Of a stretch of 64,000 nucleotides of DNA, positions 1-12,661 are shown piece after piece. The number at the start of each line of letters is the position of its first letter. The first letter of the stretch is position 1. Both the position numbers and the translations under genes were made by a program. Source of the stretch: Castanea sativa (Eukaryota > Streptophyta > Magnoliopsida > Fagales > Fagaceae); NCBI RefSeq assembly GCF_040712315.1, contig NC_134013.1, forward strand, positions 62,161,001 through 62,225,000. The letters run 5' to 3'. The notes beneath the pieces are model-generated. The model was not told where the DNA came from. It was given only the letters and a program-made list of their open reading frames with translations, and did no database searches.

Positions 1-20
1 GGGGGGGGGGGGGGGGGGGG
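1..20. repeat. G homopolymer at the window edge
   Basis: The window opens with twenty consecutive G. It may continue to the left. A tract like this can form a G-quadruplex but is also a common place for assembly error. Confidence 0.9.
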
Positions 21-324
21 AGATAAGGCCATGACAGCAATTTCATAGTCCCTGGTCGAAACTTTACAGCATCCTTCAACAATATTTCCACCTCTTGACT
101 AATCAAAAAAAATAAAAACAATATTTCCACCTCTGAACCTACAAATTAACTCAACAAATCTACCACACACATAAAACCTCTAGATACATTTCAAAATCAT
201 ATGAAATCTAGAAAATTTTCAACATCCCCAGGCAAAGAGTGAACTCCAACTACCATAACCCCAATTAATAACCAACTGGATGCATCATGTCCACACCCTT
301 GTAATAATGAATATGGTTCAAGAA

Positions 325-480
325 AAATGCCCTGACACCCCCTAAACTTTGGGTTAGTGGCATTTACATCTCCTGAACTTTTATTTTAGCCAATTCAATA
401 CCTGAATTTTACATTTGTGCCAAATTGGTACTTCCATTAGTATACTGTTTAAATGGACTAATGTGTGTCACATGGACACA
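325..480. repeat. Dispersed repeat fragment (CTAAACTTTGGG family)
   Basis: The stretch reads 'cccctaaactttggg' followed by short sentence-like motifs repeated in plant spacers. A similar but diverged stretch is at about 29405-29500 inside an intron. The rest of 21-1136 shows no coding signal apart from being downstream intron sequence of the Atos-like gene. Confidence 0.4.
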
Positions 481-1136
481 TAAAAATAGGTGAGATCTAT
501 CAATCGCAACCGAGAGAGAGAGAGAGAGATCAAACAGTAAATATATCAATTGCAGGCGAACACTGATCTCACCGTACCATTAAGGCAGTGGGAAGCTTTT
601 TCCAGGGGAGGTTAGGTATGGGATTAATTTTTTCCAAGTTTTCCCAAGAAAAAGTATAGGGTTTTGTTTGGATTTGTGTGAAGGAAAAGAGGGTTTTGAG
701 AATTCTACGACAAGAATTATGAGTAATTAGAAAGAAGAACAATAAATTTCAGAAGTTTCAAAGATAGAAGTCATGGAAAAAGCTTCATCTGGTTTTCATA
801 AAAAACCAATGTTGCAACAAGACCAACTTAAAAAGCAATGATAACCTCACCCAAGTGGGATCTTACTAGGTCACCACGTAAGGTAATACTCCATTTGATT
901 ACCAAGAAAACCCAAATCTTTGATCTTTGAATAATTCTAAGTAATTATGTCTTAAACGGTATTTACATCACCACTTGCTGGATTTTGAAAGGGGAAAAAA
1001 TAATACTAAATCACAATCTCACGGGAGCTATTCCTTAATTAAATTGATATCGTTGATATGGAACATGGGGAAAAATATCAAACTCCCAACAATGTCAGAG
1101 AACCAAAACCATACTCAGGATATAAGCTCAACTTAC

Positions 1137-3912
1137 TTTTGTTCCAGCAGGCATGTCACTCAAATCATAGTTGCAAAGGAAAGTGTGAAGAGGTGTCTTT
1201 TCTGGATTGCTGAGTACCTGTGGAGAGTAATTTAATTTAACAGTAAATAAAAATCATTCTTACATCATAAAACGTTAGCCATTATATATAAGACTTCTAT
1301 AAAATTTTCCATATATTCAAGAAAAAGAGAAGACGATTATGCTATGTTGTAAACGCATATAGACAACATTAAGGAAAGTTGACTTTAATACTAGTATATG
1401 AGATTTTCAACCATCAAAATAGATCATGTTCAACAAAATGAATGACATTATAGGTGACACTTGAAACATGTCTGCAAATTTGATAACTAAACAGGTTTCT
1501 AGGAGCAATAAATAATTTAATCCTTTTATCGCTCTGTGAGAGGAACAGGCACGTTCTTGCAAGTATTAAAGTCTATCAAGAAATTTAATTGGATAATACA
1601 ATATTTCCACATAATGAGTAAGTTGCCAACAACTCGCTATTACAATTCCTCTTTCCTTTTTCTTTTCTTTTCTTTTTTTTTTTAATTCTTTTTTTGTGAC
1701 CACTTAGAAGTTAGAACTACAAGATACTTCACTGGTTAAATACATAATGCCACAGTATTAATTGGCACACTGATGTATCCTGAACATAGAACAATTAATC
1801 ACGTTTGTAACTGCCAATTAAGTTAAATAAATAATACACCGCTTCACTGGTTACATACACAGTAGCACACTATTAATCAGCTTACTGACATATTCCGTAA
1901 CCAGACCAACTACATTACTTTCATAACTGCTAATTAAAAATGTATGAGTTTTATGTGACAGAACACTAGAATATCCAAATCTCTAATTGATGCAATGGAC
2001 TCCGGTAGGACAAATCATCAACTGAGGCTAATTAAGGCCCCATGCCTTAAACATGACTAAGGTGAAACAAGGTCTACTGCAAGTCCTAATGACTCAACAG
2101 GCGATCATTAAAACAAGCAGCAAAGGTTCAGCCAGCAACCACAATCTTTGGCATGGAATTTACTTAAACAATAGTCACATGGGTGGTAAAAGAATTAACA
2201 GCGATCTATAAGTCTAAACAGAAGCTCAATTAATTATATCACAGGTATTCAGAAACACTGATCAGTTTCAAGATTGAAACCTAGTACCAGTTGTATGCAC
2301 CCTTTCATAGGGATGCGCAGGCGACTCTTGATAGTTTGCGAATCATAATTGCTAAGGCCTCGTCTAAATTTTTGGTCTCTGCACTTGTTTGATGATGACT
2401 TTCCTGCAAGATCTAAGGATGCATAATACAGCAAGTAGCAATCTCCATCTACACTGGTTACTGAAAATGGAAGCTTCTGTGACTGTGGTGAAAAGTTCCC
2501 TCCAGTAATGTTTAGTACAGCTAGAAAACCATCAATTCTCTACACATAAAATACAGCAGATTCAGATGTCTATGAAGAATTACCTACCCAAACTGAATCC
2601 AGGATATCAAGAAAATCACATGCAACATAACCTCAACACTGACCTGACAGAGTTTTCCGGATAAGAACCGGCCAGAAAATAGAGATTCCTCAAATGAACC
2701 AACCAGGGACCTCCTAACGGGAAGTCCACTTAGATTTTTAATGAATCTCACGCATTTGGAGCTTGGGGCTGACTCTTGGGAGAAAGGCCAACTTATGTCA
2801 GTATTACTTTCCAAGGAAGATGGACCGAACTCTTTGTGCAAAATGTCAACGTCTTCAAATGATTTGCTTGCAATCATATGATCCTCTTCTTCAGGGGCAA
2901 AGACAATGCTTCTGTCAGATCTCTCAAGTGATCGTTTTGTATCTTTTAAAGTTAAAGGACAACCCACCATGTTGTTCTTGGTAGTCCTGCATCCTCCTGC
3001 AGTTTTCATTCTTTCAGAAAACTTTGGACCAAGAGGTGACAAAGAATGTGGAGGTGAGATGGCCTTTTTGGGAGATATCAATATTGCCCCACTTTGAGAC
3101 CTTACCTTACTTGATTCTCTGAAATGATCAAGTTCAGGTGAAGACAAACAACTATTATCCAGCAAAGGGCCATCAACGACTAACAAGGATTCAGTTCTAA
3201 CACTATCATATAGTATGTTCTTTTCTTCCAAGCAACTAGAAAAAGACCAGGCTGGCAAGGTAAAATGGCGATTGCTACCAACATTTGCCTTCTTATTATC
3301 TTTTGCAACAGAAATGCTTAAATTATTGGTCAGGGAAGTAGAATCTTCATGAACACTTCTGTGCCCGATGTCTAGAGGATCACCACTAAATTGGGCTGGA
3401 GAAAGCATACTACTCAATGGTGACAACAACCGCTTCCTGACTAGCGATCCACTGGACTCAGTTTCATTAACTGTGGAATTAATCCCAGATAAAGATTGAA
3501 CATGACCAGATGAAACCCCCTTGAATCCATCAGTTGGAGAACTTGTTCCAACTGATTTGAAACCCACAATCCTAGAAACAGGGTTCTGAACGTTACGACC
3601 ACTTTTAGGAGTACCTTTATCAACAGAACCAATTTTCAAACCATGAACATTGGAAGTAACTTCCATTGCCCCTCTAAATTTAAATGAATCATCATAAACC
3701 TTGGAACGCTCCAAGCAGGTTTTTCTCTGGAAATCTCCAATAGATGAGCATAGTGGATTCCCAGCTAATGGGCTCATACTTTCACTGTGCATTCCATCCA
3801 CATCACATGAGCTCACATTAGCAAATTGAGGTGAGCTCTGCAAAAATGTGCTCAATGATGCTGCTTCTACTTCCGCAACAGTTTCACTCGAGGTGACTTG
3901 TGGCAAGCCCAT
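1137..3912 (-). CDS. Atos/FAM214-like protein, 5' part (gene runs off left edge)
   Basis: Three coding exons are visible: 3912..2644, 2539..2288 and 1217..1137 (423 + 84 + 27 codons, all phase 0, with GT/AG borders). The start is the MGLPQV methionine at 3912, not the upstream in-frame ATG at 3927; MGLPQV is where plant homologues I know begin. Residues 1-400 are Ser-rich and low in recognisable domains. Residues about 402-423 carry [14 protein letters not shown], the signature of the Atos conserved domain (DUF4210), and exons 3-4 continue it to [12 protein letters not shown]. That family is annotated in plants as meiosis/chromosome-segregation-like; its biochemical role is not established. 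The exon after ...PAGTK (expected to start with a TFLRQK-like stretch) is not found in 1-1130, so the C-terminus lies outside the window. About 534 residues are present. The gene reads right to left. Confidence 0.85.
1218..2287 (-). other. Intron 3 of the Atos-like gene
   Basis: This AT-rich stretch separates coding exons 3 and 4. It begins at the donor CTG/GTACTA and ends at the acceptor CTCCACAG/GTACTC. The two exon edges both read GTAC, so the exact junction relies on frame (IQL then VLSN). I see no other gene in it. Confidence 0.7.
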
Positions 3913-4418
3913 GACCAATATTTGCAAAAACTACTGTGTATCCTGTTTTTGAGAAGTTCTCAATGACTTGCTTTTTTTTCTTTTTCCTTTTGATTTTTTT
4001 GGACTTGGCTGCAATTTTAGTTTTTGTTCACCTCGACTACTTGTATGAATTCACTACTATCCATTCAATTTTCTAATCAACAAGGGACCTATCATATTCA
4101 ATCTAATGAACATAATAAATTGTTGCTCCAAATCCTATCAATATCAAAGCTACCTAAAAATAAATATACACCACAATTTCTGCTACAATCATGAGCATAA
4201 GTCCTACAGCAGTGGTTCACTAATCCAGAGAGAAGCTAATACTATGTATCTACCACAGGCATCCACATTTCTAGCATTTCAACTCCCACTCCCTTAAAAG
4301 GATGCATTGAGAAACCCAAGTACATTCTAAATATCCAGAAATCACAACTAGAACAGATCTTCTGACCTCCACACCAGCACATATAGCTCATGATCTCCGA
4401 AAGAATCAATGCATATGC
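3913..4418 (-). other. 5' leader of the Atos-like gene with a non-coding exon
   Basis: Upstream of the ATG at 3912 the sequence runs back to a good acceptor (ATACACAG, exon edge at 3933). A candidate leader exon lies at 4367-4418: acceptor TTGTTGCAG before it, donor GAG/GTCAGA after it. It carries short upstream ATGs. The first exon is probably farther right, before the CT-rich stretch near 5450-5700, but I could not fix its borders. Inference from splice consensus only; transcript reads would settle it. Confidence 0.4.
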
Positions 4419-5649
4419 CTGCAACAAAATATTGGAGGCAAGAGGTTAGTTCATTTCTACATAAGATTCTGAATATACATTCTTCTGTTACTGATCCAAA
4501 TTAGACTCCATTTCCCATTGATCAAATGCACATGAACCACAAAAATTCTAAAGAGTGATCACAATAGATGATCACAAAACTTGCTACCCATGTTTGTAAT
4601 TCACACTAGCAATAATAAGAAGACATCAAAGTTAGGAAATCTATAGGACCAAAATGAATCATCAATGGACAATTAAAAGATTCAAAACAACCCAGAAAAG
4701 AATGAAATGGTTTTCCTCATTATATACTGTTCATTACTAACCAAAATGGAATGGAATAATGGGATTCTTTTGCAAAACATGTAACCCAAAAAATAGAAAC
4801 TACCTAAAAACCAAAACAAATGGCAATCAACCAAAATGCTCTGAACAGAAGATCCTTACCCCAACAGCAAAACAATAAAATAAGTAAACCAACAAAGCCG
4901 AGAAAAACGTTTCCTTGCAACCATCAACAACCAGAAACTGCGGTGAGAACTCACAAAAGGTTGACGTGTACGGCACACATTCATCATCCACTACAACTAC
5001 AAGCAAAGCTATTTCTTCATTCCCTTTTCTTTAAAAATTTGCGTTCAAAGCATAAATTATCAAATTATTAGATACCCATATAACCAGAACTCTTCCACAA
5101 ACACCAAAAATGAACCAAATCAAAGGCAGAATCAGCATAACCCAACCCAAGCTTGATCACCAAAACCCATCAACTAAATAACCAAACAAACACAACCAAA
5201 AGGTAAAAATACAAAATGGGTTTCCCATATTTTTACCAAAAAATAATTATAAGAGACCCACCAATGAAGCCAGTGATCAAACACAAATCCGAAGGTCCCC
5301 AAATCATTTCAATGATCTTCTATGCAAATCCAAATCCAACCCAGATGTCAAAAACTTATCTTTTTGGCAAAAATCAATTGCTAAGATAATTTAGAAAATG
5401 AAAGAATAAAAATAAAAAAGCTAAAAGGGGTTGTAATATCAAGAAATATGAAATATCTTCTTCCTTTTGCGTCTAGAATGAGAAGGAGAAAGAAAAGGAG
5501 TTGAAGATGAAAGTGAAGGTTGGTTTGGTGATGTTGCAGTTGTACAAGTAGAAGAGGAAATAGGCACACCCATATCTCTCTGTCCACTCCCTCTTTGCCT
5601 TGTTTATAATCCCAAAATACCAGCGTCATCATTATCAATATTCATCCAT

Positions 5650-6418
5650 AACTAAAACTATTGCCCACAGACTTTCTTTTTCTTTTTTTTTTCCTTTTTA
5701 ATTTAAGCTGTAATTTTATAATTCGTATTAAATTATAAATTAGTTATAATTAAGGAAAATCTAAATCCCACATTGGATTTGTGCCTCTCACTTTCCAAGT
5801 CTGCACCTTTTTTTTTTTTTTTTTTGGTTTTTAAATTTCTTTTCCTCTCAGTTTCTGTTGGGACCAGAGATAGTGTTTGAACTGTAACACGTTGAAACGG
5901 ACCAAACGGTTTAAAACTTGGTTTTTCTTTTTTTTTTTTTTTTTTTTCCTTGTCTTTTTAAATAAACCTTTTTTTTATTTTATAAATATTATTTTAATTT
6001 TTAACCTTTTAAGTACGTTCTCAAAAAACCTTTTAAGTATGGTTTTAAAATCTAACCCAAGAAATTTAGTTTAAAGATTTTAATGTTTTGGGTTTTAGTT
6101 AGCTTTAATTAATAAAGTTTTTTATAATAAAATAAGAGCAATTAGTGTCTTAATTTGATAATTAAGAGCAATTATTATTAAGCAAATCTCCAAAAGTTCA
6201 ATTCTTTTGTATTTATAAAATAAATAAATTAATTAATAATTTTTTTATGTTGAATCCAGAATTAACCAAAAGTCTTAGTCTGATGACAAAATAATTAATT
6301 TAACAAAAATAAATAAATCAACTTGAAAAAATTAGCAACCTTAAATACTGTAATATTAAAAGATGTTCAAATATAGCTTACAAATAAAATGATATTTAAA
6401 AAATGAGTAATGCTACCT
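5650..6418. other. AT-rich spacer, no gene seen
   Basis: Long T and A runs (for example 5809-5825 and 5929-5947). The short open frames here are poly-Phe or low complexity and are not credible genes. Confidence 0.6.
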
Positions 6419-7946
6419 CAGTGGCGACGCCACTCAGAAGCCAGGGTGTTCCTAGGAACACCCTGGCTTGAATTTTGTTTTTTTATATATATAATAATTT
6501 ATTTTATTTTATTTGTTTACCCTTAAAAAATAAATAGGAACACTCTCAAGCAATATTAGGAACACCTTCAAAAATTTTATGTCAAACAAATTTTGAACTA
6601 AAAGGCATGCAAATGCAGAGGTATGTGCACACATGAGATGTGTGCTAACGCACAGTGGGGTGTGTGTTGGACTCCTAATAGTTAGTAAAAAAAAATGAAT
6701 GAACCAACTAAACACCAATAATTAATAATTTAATTAACTAATACATTATAAAAGACAAACAAATTAAATTATGTTAGGCTAAAAACAATTAATAATTTAA
6801 TAATTAATGAAACAACAATACAAAAAATTATAGTTTATAAAAGACAAACAAATTTATGAAACAATTAAACAATAATAATTAATAATTTTATTAATATTTC
6901 AAATGAAATTACAGTTTACTGTGCCGGTACCTTTGTTCATTAATTTCTTTTCTTTTTATTTTTTTAAATTTTTTTTCCTTTTGAGGTTTTTGGGTGTACA
7001 GAATGCAAATTTGTTTTGATTTTAAGAATTTTTTTTTTTTTTAAAGTACAAACTTCATGCTTGCCAAATTTTGAATTTCGGCCGGTATTTACCGAAATGT
7101 CCCGAAACACCCGAAATAGACTAATGTAAGTGCACAATTGCACCTGGCCCCAAGAACAGTTACGGGCTCAGGCCCAACGAGCCTTAAACAATGTAATTTA
7201 TAGAGTGTGGGCTTGAAACCCAGGTTAGAAGTGTTTGAGGATTAAACAGCAAGCCAAAGATTATAAACACTTAAAAACAACAAAGAATGGTATAAGTCTA
7301 TCTGCTCGGACGTAAGCCGAGAACTGTTCTTATATAATTTCTCTCTCTCTTTTTCTCTTTTCTTTAGGTTACAAAGAGGGAGTCCCCTTTTTTCTGTCTT
7401 AGATTCCTCTTTAAATACTACTCTTTTGAATACTTTGTACACGTGTTGCTTTACCTCCCCTTTAGCCTAGATATTTCTTTTCCCAGTGCCTTTGAATAGT
7501 AACCAGAAGTTTCTCTTCCACTGTTCAGGTGTCACTTCCCCATCAATGCGGCCAGGGTGGTAGGTGCAGGGTCTTTAATGTGGAGGTAGCAGCCTTTATC
7601 TTTGACATTTCTTCAACACCAGTGCTTCTGGGGCATTCTAGGGTTTCCCCCTTTTAACCATTGGCCTTAACCGTGTTATCCCCTAATCTTTATTACGAAA
7701 CCCCGAGTTCTTCGGTGTCCATCCGAGGGTAAGTTCACCCTCGGCTGGATCCTCGGACCCTCGGCGTATGGGCCGACCCATAGTACCAACAGATTCTAAA
7801 CCCAGTAGCAGGTCGGCCTTCCTTAACACGGCCCAAAAGGCCCACATTCTCATCAGGATCTTTTTGCCCCCCACAACTAAAATGACCCAAAAATTTTTCA
7901 AAGTGAAATAGAAACACCTTGGACAAAATTCCTAAAGTCGCCACTG
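6419..7946. mobile_element. Non-autonomous hAT-like element, split by a solo LTR
   Basis: Both ends begin CAGTGGCGAC in inverted orientation (6419 on plus; 7946 on minus). Flanks read TGCTACCT on the left and GCTACAGT on the right, a decayed 8-bp target duplication. The left end carries two hairpins: GTGGCGACGCCAC at 6421-6433 and a perfect 32-bp palindrome at 6438-6469. The interior contains the 751-bp solo LTR at 7125-7875, so the hAT copy is older. It shares ends, palindrome and internal 'gtgttccta' motifs with the element at 34139-35170. No transposase is encoded. Confidence 0.7.
7125..7875 (-). mobile_element. Solo LTR of a Ty3/gypsy element
   Basis: A 751-bp TG...CA unit in minus orientation, flanked on both sides by ACTAA (7120-7124 and 7876-7880), a perfect 5-bp target duplication. 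It matches the solo LTR at 40120-40871 closely in the other orientation. It also shares blocks with the 678-bp LTRs at 49316 and 60241 (the 'ctcggcttacgtccgag' and 'gaccct...ctacc...ggccgcatt' blocks, and the end 'ggtgcaa.tgtgc.cttaca'). No internal region remains, so it arose by LTR-LTR recombination after insertion into the hAT-like element. Confidence 0.9.
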
Positions 7947-7959
7947 GCTACAGTCACAA

Positions 7960-8060
7960 ACTATTTTACAATATTTTTACAAACTATTTATGTGGCAAAT
8001 TCTTATTAGTTTTTATGTTAGCCGTTTGTAAAAATATTGTAAAATAATTTGTCCGTAACA
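7960..8060. repeat. Short MITE-like hairpin
   Basis: The motif 'acaaactattttacaatat' near 7964 is repeated inverted near 8028-8052 with about 27-bp arms and a short loop. A related half copy begins near 8238. Confidence 0.5.
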
Positions 8061-9062
8061 TTACTCTTAAAAAAATAGCAACCTTGAGTAAAAATAGCAA
8101 CCTTGACTAAAAATATATCTAAAAATGTTCAATTCTATCTTGATTATAGATATAATTGATATTTTAAAAAAATTTATTATAAATTAGGTTGATAATTTAT
8201 TAGCATTTCAAATATTTAACTAAGAATAATACTAGAGATACAAACTATTTTACAAAAAAAATTTATAAATTATTAATGTGGTAAGTGATTATTGGTAAAT
8301 AAAAAAATGATATTAATGGTGGACCTAGATGAAAATCAATTAAAAATTTGTATAATAAATTTATGGCTATAGTATTTATCGTTAAATAAATTTGTATAAT
8401 ATCCAAAAATTCCAATATATTAATGCCATTAAAAGAAATTTTTAGGAGTAACTACACTAATCGCTAAAAGTTTGTCAGAGATCTAATCGGACAATGGATG
8501 AGATTGAGCTTTAGGCTATCGGCAACAAATTAAGATTGTTCAAGATTATGGATTGAGATCAATGTCTTATGAGCTTCCAATGAACAAAGACAGATCATTG
8601 ACATGAGGTCTTACGGCAACTTCTTTAAGTGAAAAATTCTGGGGAAAAAAAAAAAAAAAAACCCCACATATGGTGGTTAAAACTGTGAAATTTTGTATAA
8701 CAAACTAGTTAGTTTGACCACGTTTGCCTATTCTAAAATCTAACGGACTATTTGTTAATTGATTCAACTAACTAATTTGGTCCTATTTTTTGAGCCATGA
8801 TTTTAATAATGGTATTTTTTATTATTAAACCAATTTTTTCAAGTATATCTTAGATGTAATAAGTCTTCCATTATCATTACAAAAATTGTTTGTGTGTGAT
8901 ATGATTGAACTTACTTTGCTCTCGTAGAGTGAAATACTAATTTGATATGATAGATTATGGTGATAACTGATAATATTACTAGTTTTGATAATAGTATTAT
9001 ATTTATTAAAAGTGTACATTCAACTCACCAACTTAACAAAGCCATGTCTAACTCTACACTTA
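8061..9062. other. AT-rich spacer, no gene seen
   Basis: Low-complexity A/T runs (for example 8644-8660) and no credible coding frame. Confidence 0.6.
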
Positions 9063-9332
9063 GAGTCCGTTTAGATAGAACTTATTTTGCTGAAACTGAA
9101 AACTGAAAACTGAAAACACTGTAGCAAAATAATTTTTAAATGTGTGAATAGTACCGTGGGACTCATTTTTAATGAAAAAATTGCTGAAAAGTAAAATTTG
9201 TGGGACCCATGAACAGTGCATTGTGCACTATTCATGGCTGAAAAGTTAAACCTTGCGGTTGGGTTAAAAAAAAAAAAAAAAGCAAAACGCGGACGTGGAC
9301 GTGGACGTAGAAACTTGGATCCAAACGCCCTC
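9063..9332. mobile_element. MITE with GAGnnCGTTT ends, TTA target site
   Basis: Left end GAGTCCGTTTAGAT and right end (reverse complement) GAGGGCGTTTGGAT, each next to TTA (9060-9062 and 9333-9335). The 3-bp TTA duplication suggests PIF/Harbinger. The body carries the 'ctgaaaactgaaaacactgtagcaaaat' type stretch, an inner palindrome around 'gtgcattgtgcac', and a GGACGT triplet repeat near 9291-9309. Confidence 0.65.
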
Positions 9333-10415
9333 TTAGAGTTGATTTTTGTGGGTTAGTTGGTTGAATTGGGTAAGAATTTTACTTTAAATATCCAATTGGG
9401 TTGGTTTTGGATTAGTAGTGTTTCTAACACATAACTCAACCCGACTCATCATATATACCATAATTTTATTTTATTATCTTTATTTTAATGTTTTTAGTTT
9501 GATTTATTTTGGTATTTGAAGAATTAGTTTTGATGAATTTGAAATTTTGGTAAGTAATTTATGAACATTATGTGAATTGTAATAATTTATTGAAAATTTA
9601 GTTAAATAATAAAATATAAAACTAGTCTATATATATATTAATAGGTAAAACTCAGAGAAAGCTCCATTAGAATTTGAAATTAGAATCTAATTTTGAGCCA
9701 CGTGTCTAAATTTACTTGGGAACCATTTTATAATTATCCACTTAAGTTTGTGTTATGTGTCCATTTAAGTTTTTTAATCTTTGTACAAAATAAGTTAATG
9801 AGTACAAAATACTAAGAATCTAATATTAATGAATTATATATTTTTTTTAAACCAATCACATATACTCAATAAAAATCACTACACAACAAAAATCACCACA
9901 CTTTCTATTTTATTATAAAATAGAGAAAAAAAATTATCAAAAGTAGTATTAAATTTGGGTAAGAATTTTAAATGTGACTAATTAAGTTTAATTTTAAAAA
10001 AATTGACTAATTATTTATATTTTTATGATAAAAATTGTGTTTAATTTTAAATGTATACATACATATTCATGTGTTACATGCTATTTAAAAAAAATATTGA
10101 CTAATTGTTTATATTTTATAATAAAAATTGGGTTTAATTTTAAATGCATTCATGCGTTTATGTGGGTTACATGCTAGTTTTTTATAAGACATGAAACATA
10201 TATGTACAACCTACTTACACCCAACTCAATCTATATGAGTTGAGTTGGATTGGTTTCTAGTTCTACACATGTAATAATTGGATTAGATTGAGAATTTCAC
10301 AACCTGAAAAGGTCTGGTTGAATTGTAAAAACCCTTCAATCCCACGGTGCACACTTGTAACATTTATAAGTTTTGTTATGGAAATAACATTTATGATTTA
10401 CATTTTATAATATTA
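9333..10415. other. AT-rich spacer, no gene seen
   Basis: Contains a loosely repeated block: 'ttgactaattatttatatttttatgataaaaattg...gggtttaattttaaatgcat' occurs near 10000-10060 and again near 10095-10150. Nothing coding. Confidence 0.5.
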
Positions 10416-11367
10416 GAGCATCCACATCAGTTCTTTCATTTTACACATCCATTTTTACACTAAAAACCTACTTTTTCTATTTTACACATCCATTTTTACA
10501 AAACATCCACATTAGTTCATCTATTCTATCACCTCTTTTAATTAAATAATCAATTTTCTCACATCTTTTATTATTTCCCTCAACCACCCTTTTTAATGCG
10601 CGCGCTCTCTCTCTCTCTCTCTACCCATTTTTTTTTTTTTTTTGCTCTCTCTCTCTATACCCATCTCTCTACCCGCTCTCTACCCATCTTCAGATCAACT
10701 CTCCCTCTTGATCAACTCTCATCAACTTTCCCTCTCGATCAACTCTCCCTAGCTCTAATCCACAAGCACCGAGCTCCGATCCACGAGCTCTGAGCTCTGA
10801 TCCATGATCCACGAGCTCTGATCCACAAGTAAGACCCCAAAGCTCTAAGCTCCAATCCACAATCCAAGAGCTCCGATCCACGATCCACAAGCTCCGAGCT
10901 CCGATCCACAGGCAAGACCTATGAGTTCCGATCCAGTCAAGCACCGATCGTTCCACAAGCATCAATCAAGCATCGATCGTTCCGATCAAGCGCCGATTTA
11001 TGTTTGTGTTTCTCTTTTTCTTTTTCTTTTTCTTTTTTGAGCAAATGTATCCCTATGTTGATTTGTTTGTATGGATGTATTTGTGTGTGGGTGTGTTTGT
11101 GTGCATCTAAGGAAAAAGAAGAAGATGAGGAGAGACTAAGTTTGTTGAGCACGGAGAAGAGAGAGAAAAAAAGGAGCGAACGAAAATCAATAAAATAATA
11201 AATGGACGAGCTACAGTAGCCGTGTATATTTACACGGTTATTGTAGCTCGTGGATGGATTTGTACAATTTTAGACAGTTTTACACCCACTGATGTGGAAG
11301 TTTTTTTGACCAAAATGAAGAAATTTTTATATTATAGAAGACTTTAAAAAAACTGATGTAATTGCTC
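10416..11367. mobile_element. PIF/Harbinger-like non-autonomous element
   Basis: Inverted ends GAGCATCCACATCAG and (right end, reversed) GAGCAATTACATCAG lie between TTA target sites at 10413-10415 and 11368-11370. The 952-bp interior is not coding. It has a CT microsatellite (10602-10622), a GC-richer patch of degenerate 'gagctccgatccac' repeats at about 10700-10990, and an inner palindrome 'gagctacagtagccgtgta...tacacggttattgtagctc' at about 11208-11251. Confidence 0.7.
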
Positions 11368-12127
11368 TTACAATTGAATTAATAACGGTTGTGGAATTGT
11401 TCTACTTTATCACTTTTCTATTCTTCTTGCAAGCTGTTGAGGTACTAGTCTAAGGGGTTTTGTTATTTGTTATTTGTTATTTTTTTTTTCACACGACTTC
11501 AATGCACATTATATAATATACAATTACCATTTGTAGTACACGTCAAAGAATTTTCAATTACTTGAACTTCAACAAACAAATAGACTGGTTAAAAAAAAAC
11601 AAAAACAAATAAATAGACTTTCCTTGATGTCCTCATGTACTGGCTGTTTTTATTAGATAAATTCTAACCTGTCCTTTTGAATCATGATAACAAATGTACC
11701 TTCCTCAATTGTGCATCTCCATTCATATATTACAGATTCAAATTAACGTCATATTATTTATAAATAAATAAAATATTTTCCAAATAAAACCTCAAAAAAA
11801 AAAAATTACGCCTTTGTGTTTTCTCCTTGTTGTGCTCTTTTTTTTTTTTGTGTGGCTATTTTGGCAGGTGGGGATTGGTTGTTTTTTGTTTCGTCACTAC
11901 AAATTCCATTATATGTATTTTTTTTAATAAATATTTTGATAGTATTAGAGAAGATTAAATATTTCTATTGAAAATATCATGAAATATTAACCAATTAAAT
12001 TATGAAATTCTTAACCTATTATATGTAATTTAAAAATTAAATAAATTTTTGTAACTCAATTTATATATATTTTTTGTTTTTTTTTTCAACAAAGACTTCA
12101 ACTGTTCAAAAAAAGAACAAATTCTTA
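11368..12127. other. AT-rich spacer, no gene seen
   Basis: Only homopolymer runs and low-complexity sequence. Confidence 0.5.
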
Positions 12128-12658
12128 GAGCATTCACATTATAGCATCTAAAAAATTTAGCTTTTAGTAACTCAAAACACTACTTTATCTATTTTTACAA
12201 TCCACTTTATAATATACCCTACAACGAAGGTTTTATATTAACATTCAATACATTAAAATAATGCAAAAAAAAAAAAACAATATATCTAATATAATAACCA
12301 ACAATCACAGCCATCAATATATTAAAATACTTTTTTTTTTACACTCTACATTAAAATATTATTTTTTGTTTTAAGTTTTGAGCTACATAGCAACCCACTG
12401 TAACTCAAAGTTAAGGGCTCATTTGGTAACGCTATTCTAGTAACGTTGTTTGTATTTTTTGAAAATACATGTAGATGAAAAAGTATGTGAAAATACGTGT
12501 AATGTTGTTTAAAAACTGAAAACTATTGCTTAAAATGCCATACCAAACGGCCCTTAAATTTATTTTTAACTTTAGCTGCTTTGCTGCCGCCAAAGTTTTA
12601 GAGAATTGGTTGCTAAATTGACATTTTTGTCAATTTAGCAACCTAGCTGAGGATACTC
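12128..12658. mobile_element. PIF/Harbinger-like MITE with a nested second MITE
   Basis: Ends GAGCATTCACATTA and (reversed) GAGTATCCTCAGCT are flanked by TTA (12125-12127, 12659-12661). Its left end resembles the element at 10416. A second inverted-repeat unit lies inside it at about 12415-12553. Confidence 0.6.
12415..12553. mobile_element. MITE nested in the 12128-12658 element
   Basis: Left end GGGCTCATTTGGTA and right end (reversed) GGGCCGTTTGGTA, each next to TTAA. About 139 bp with no coding capacity. Confidence 0.55.
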
Positions 12659-12661
12659 TTA

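Noticed and set aside
5381..5638. 85-codon minus-strand frame
   Set aside because: It is hydrophobic and T-rich with no homologue I know. Better read as leader or promoter sequence of the Atos-like gene.
10690..10965. 91-codon minus-strand frame rich in Gly/Ser/Leu
   Set aside because: It is the translation of degenerate short repeats inside a non-autonomous element.
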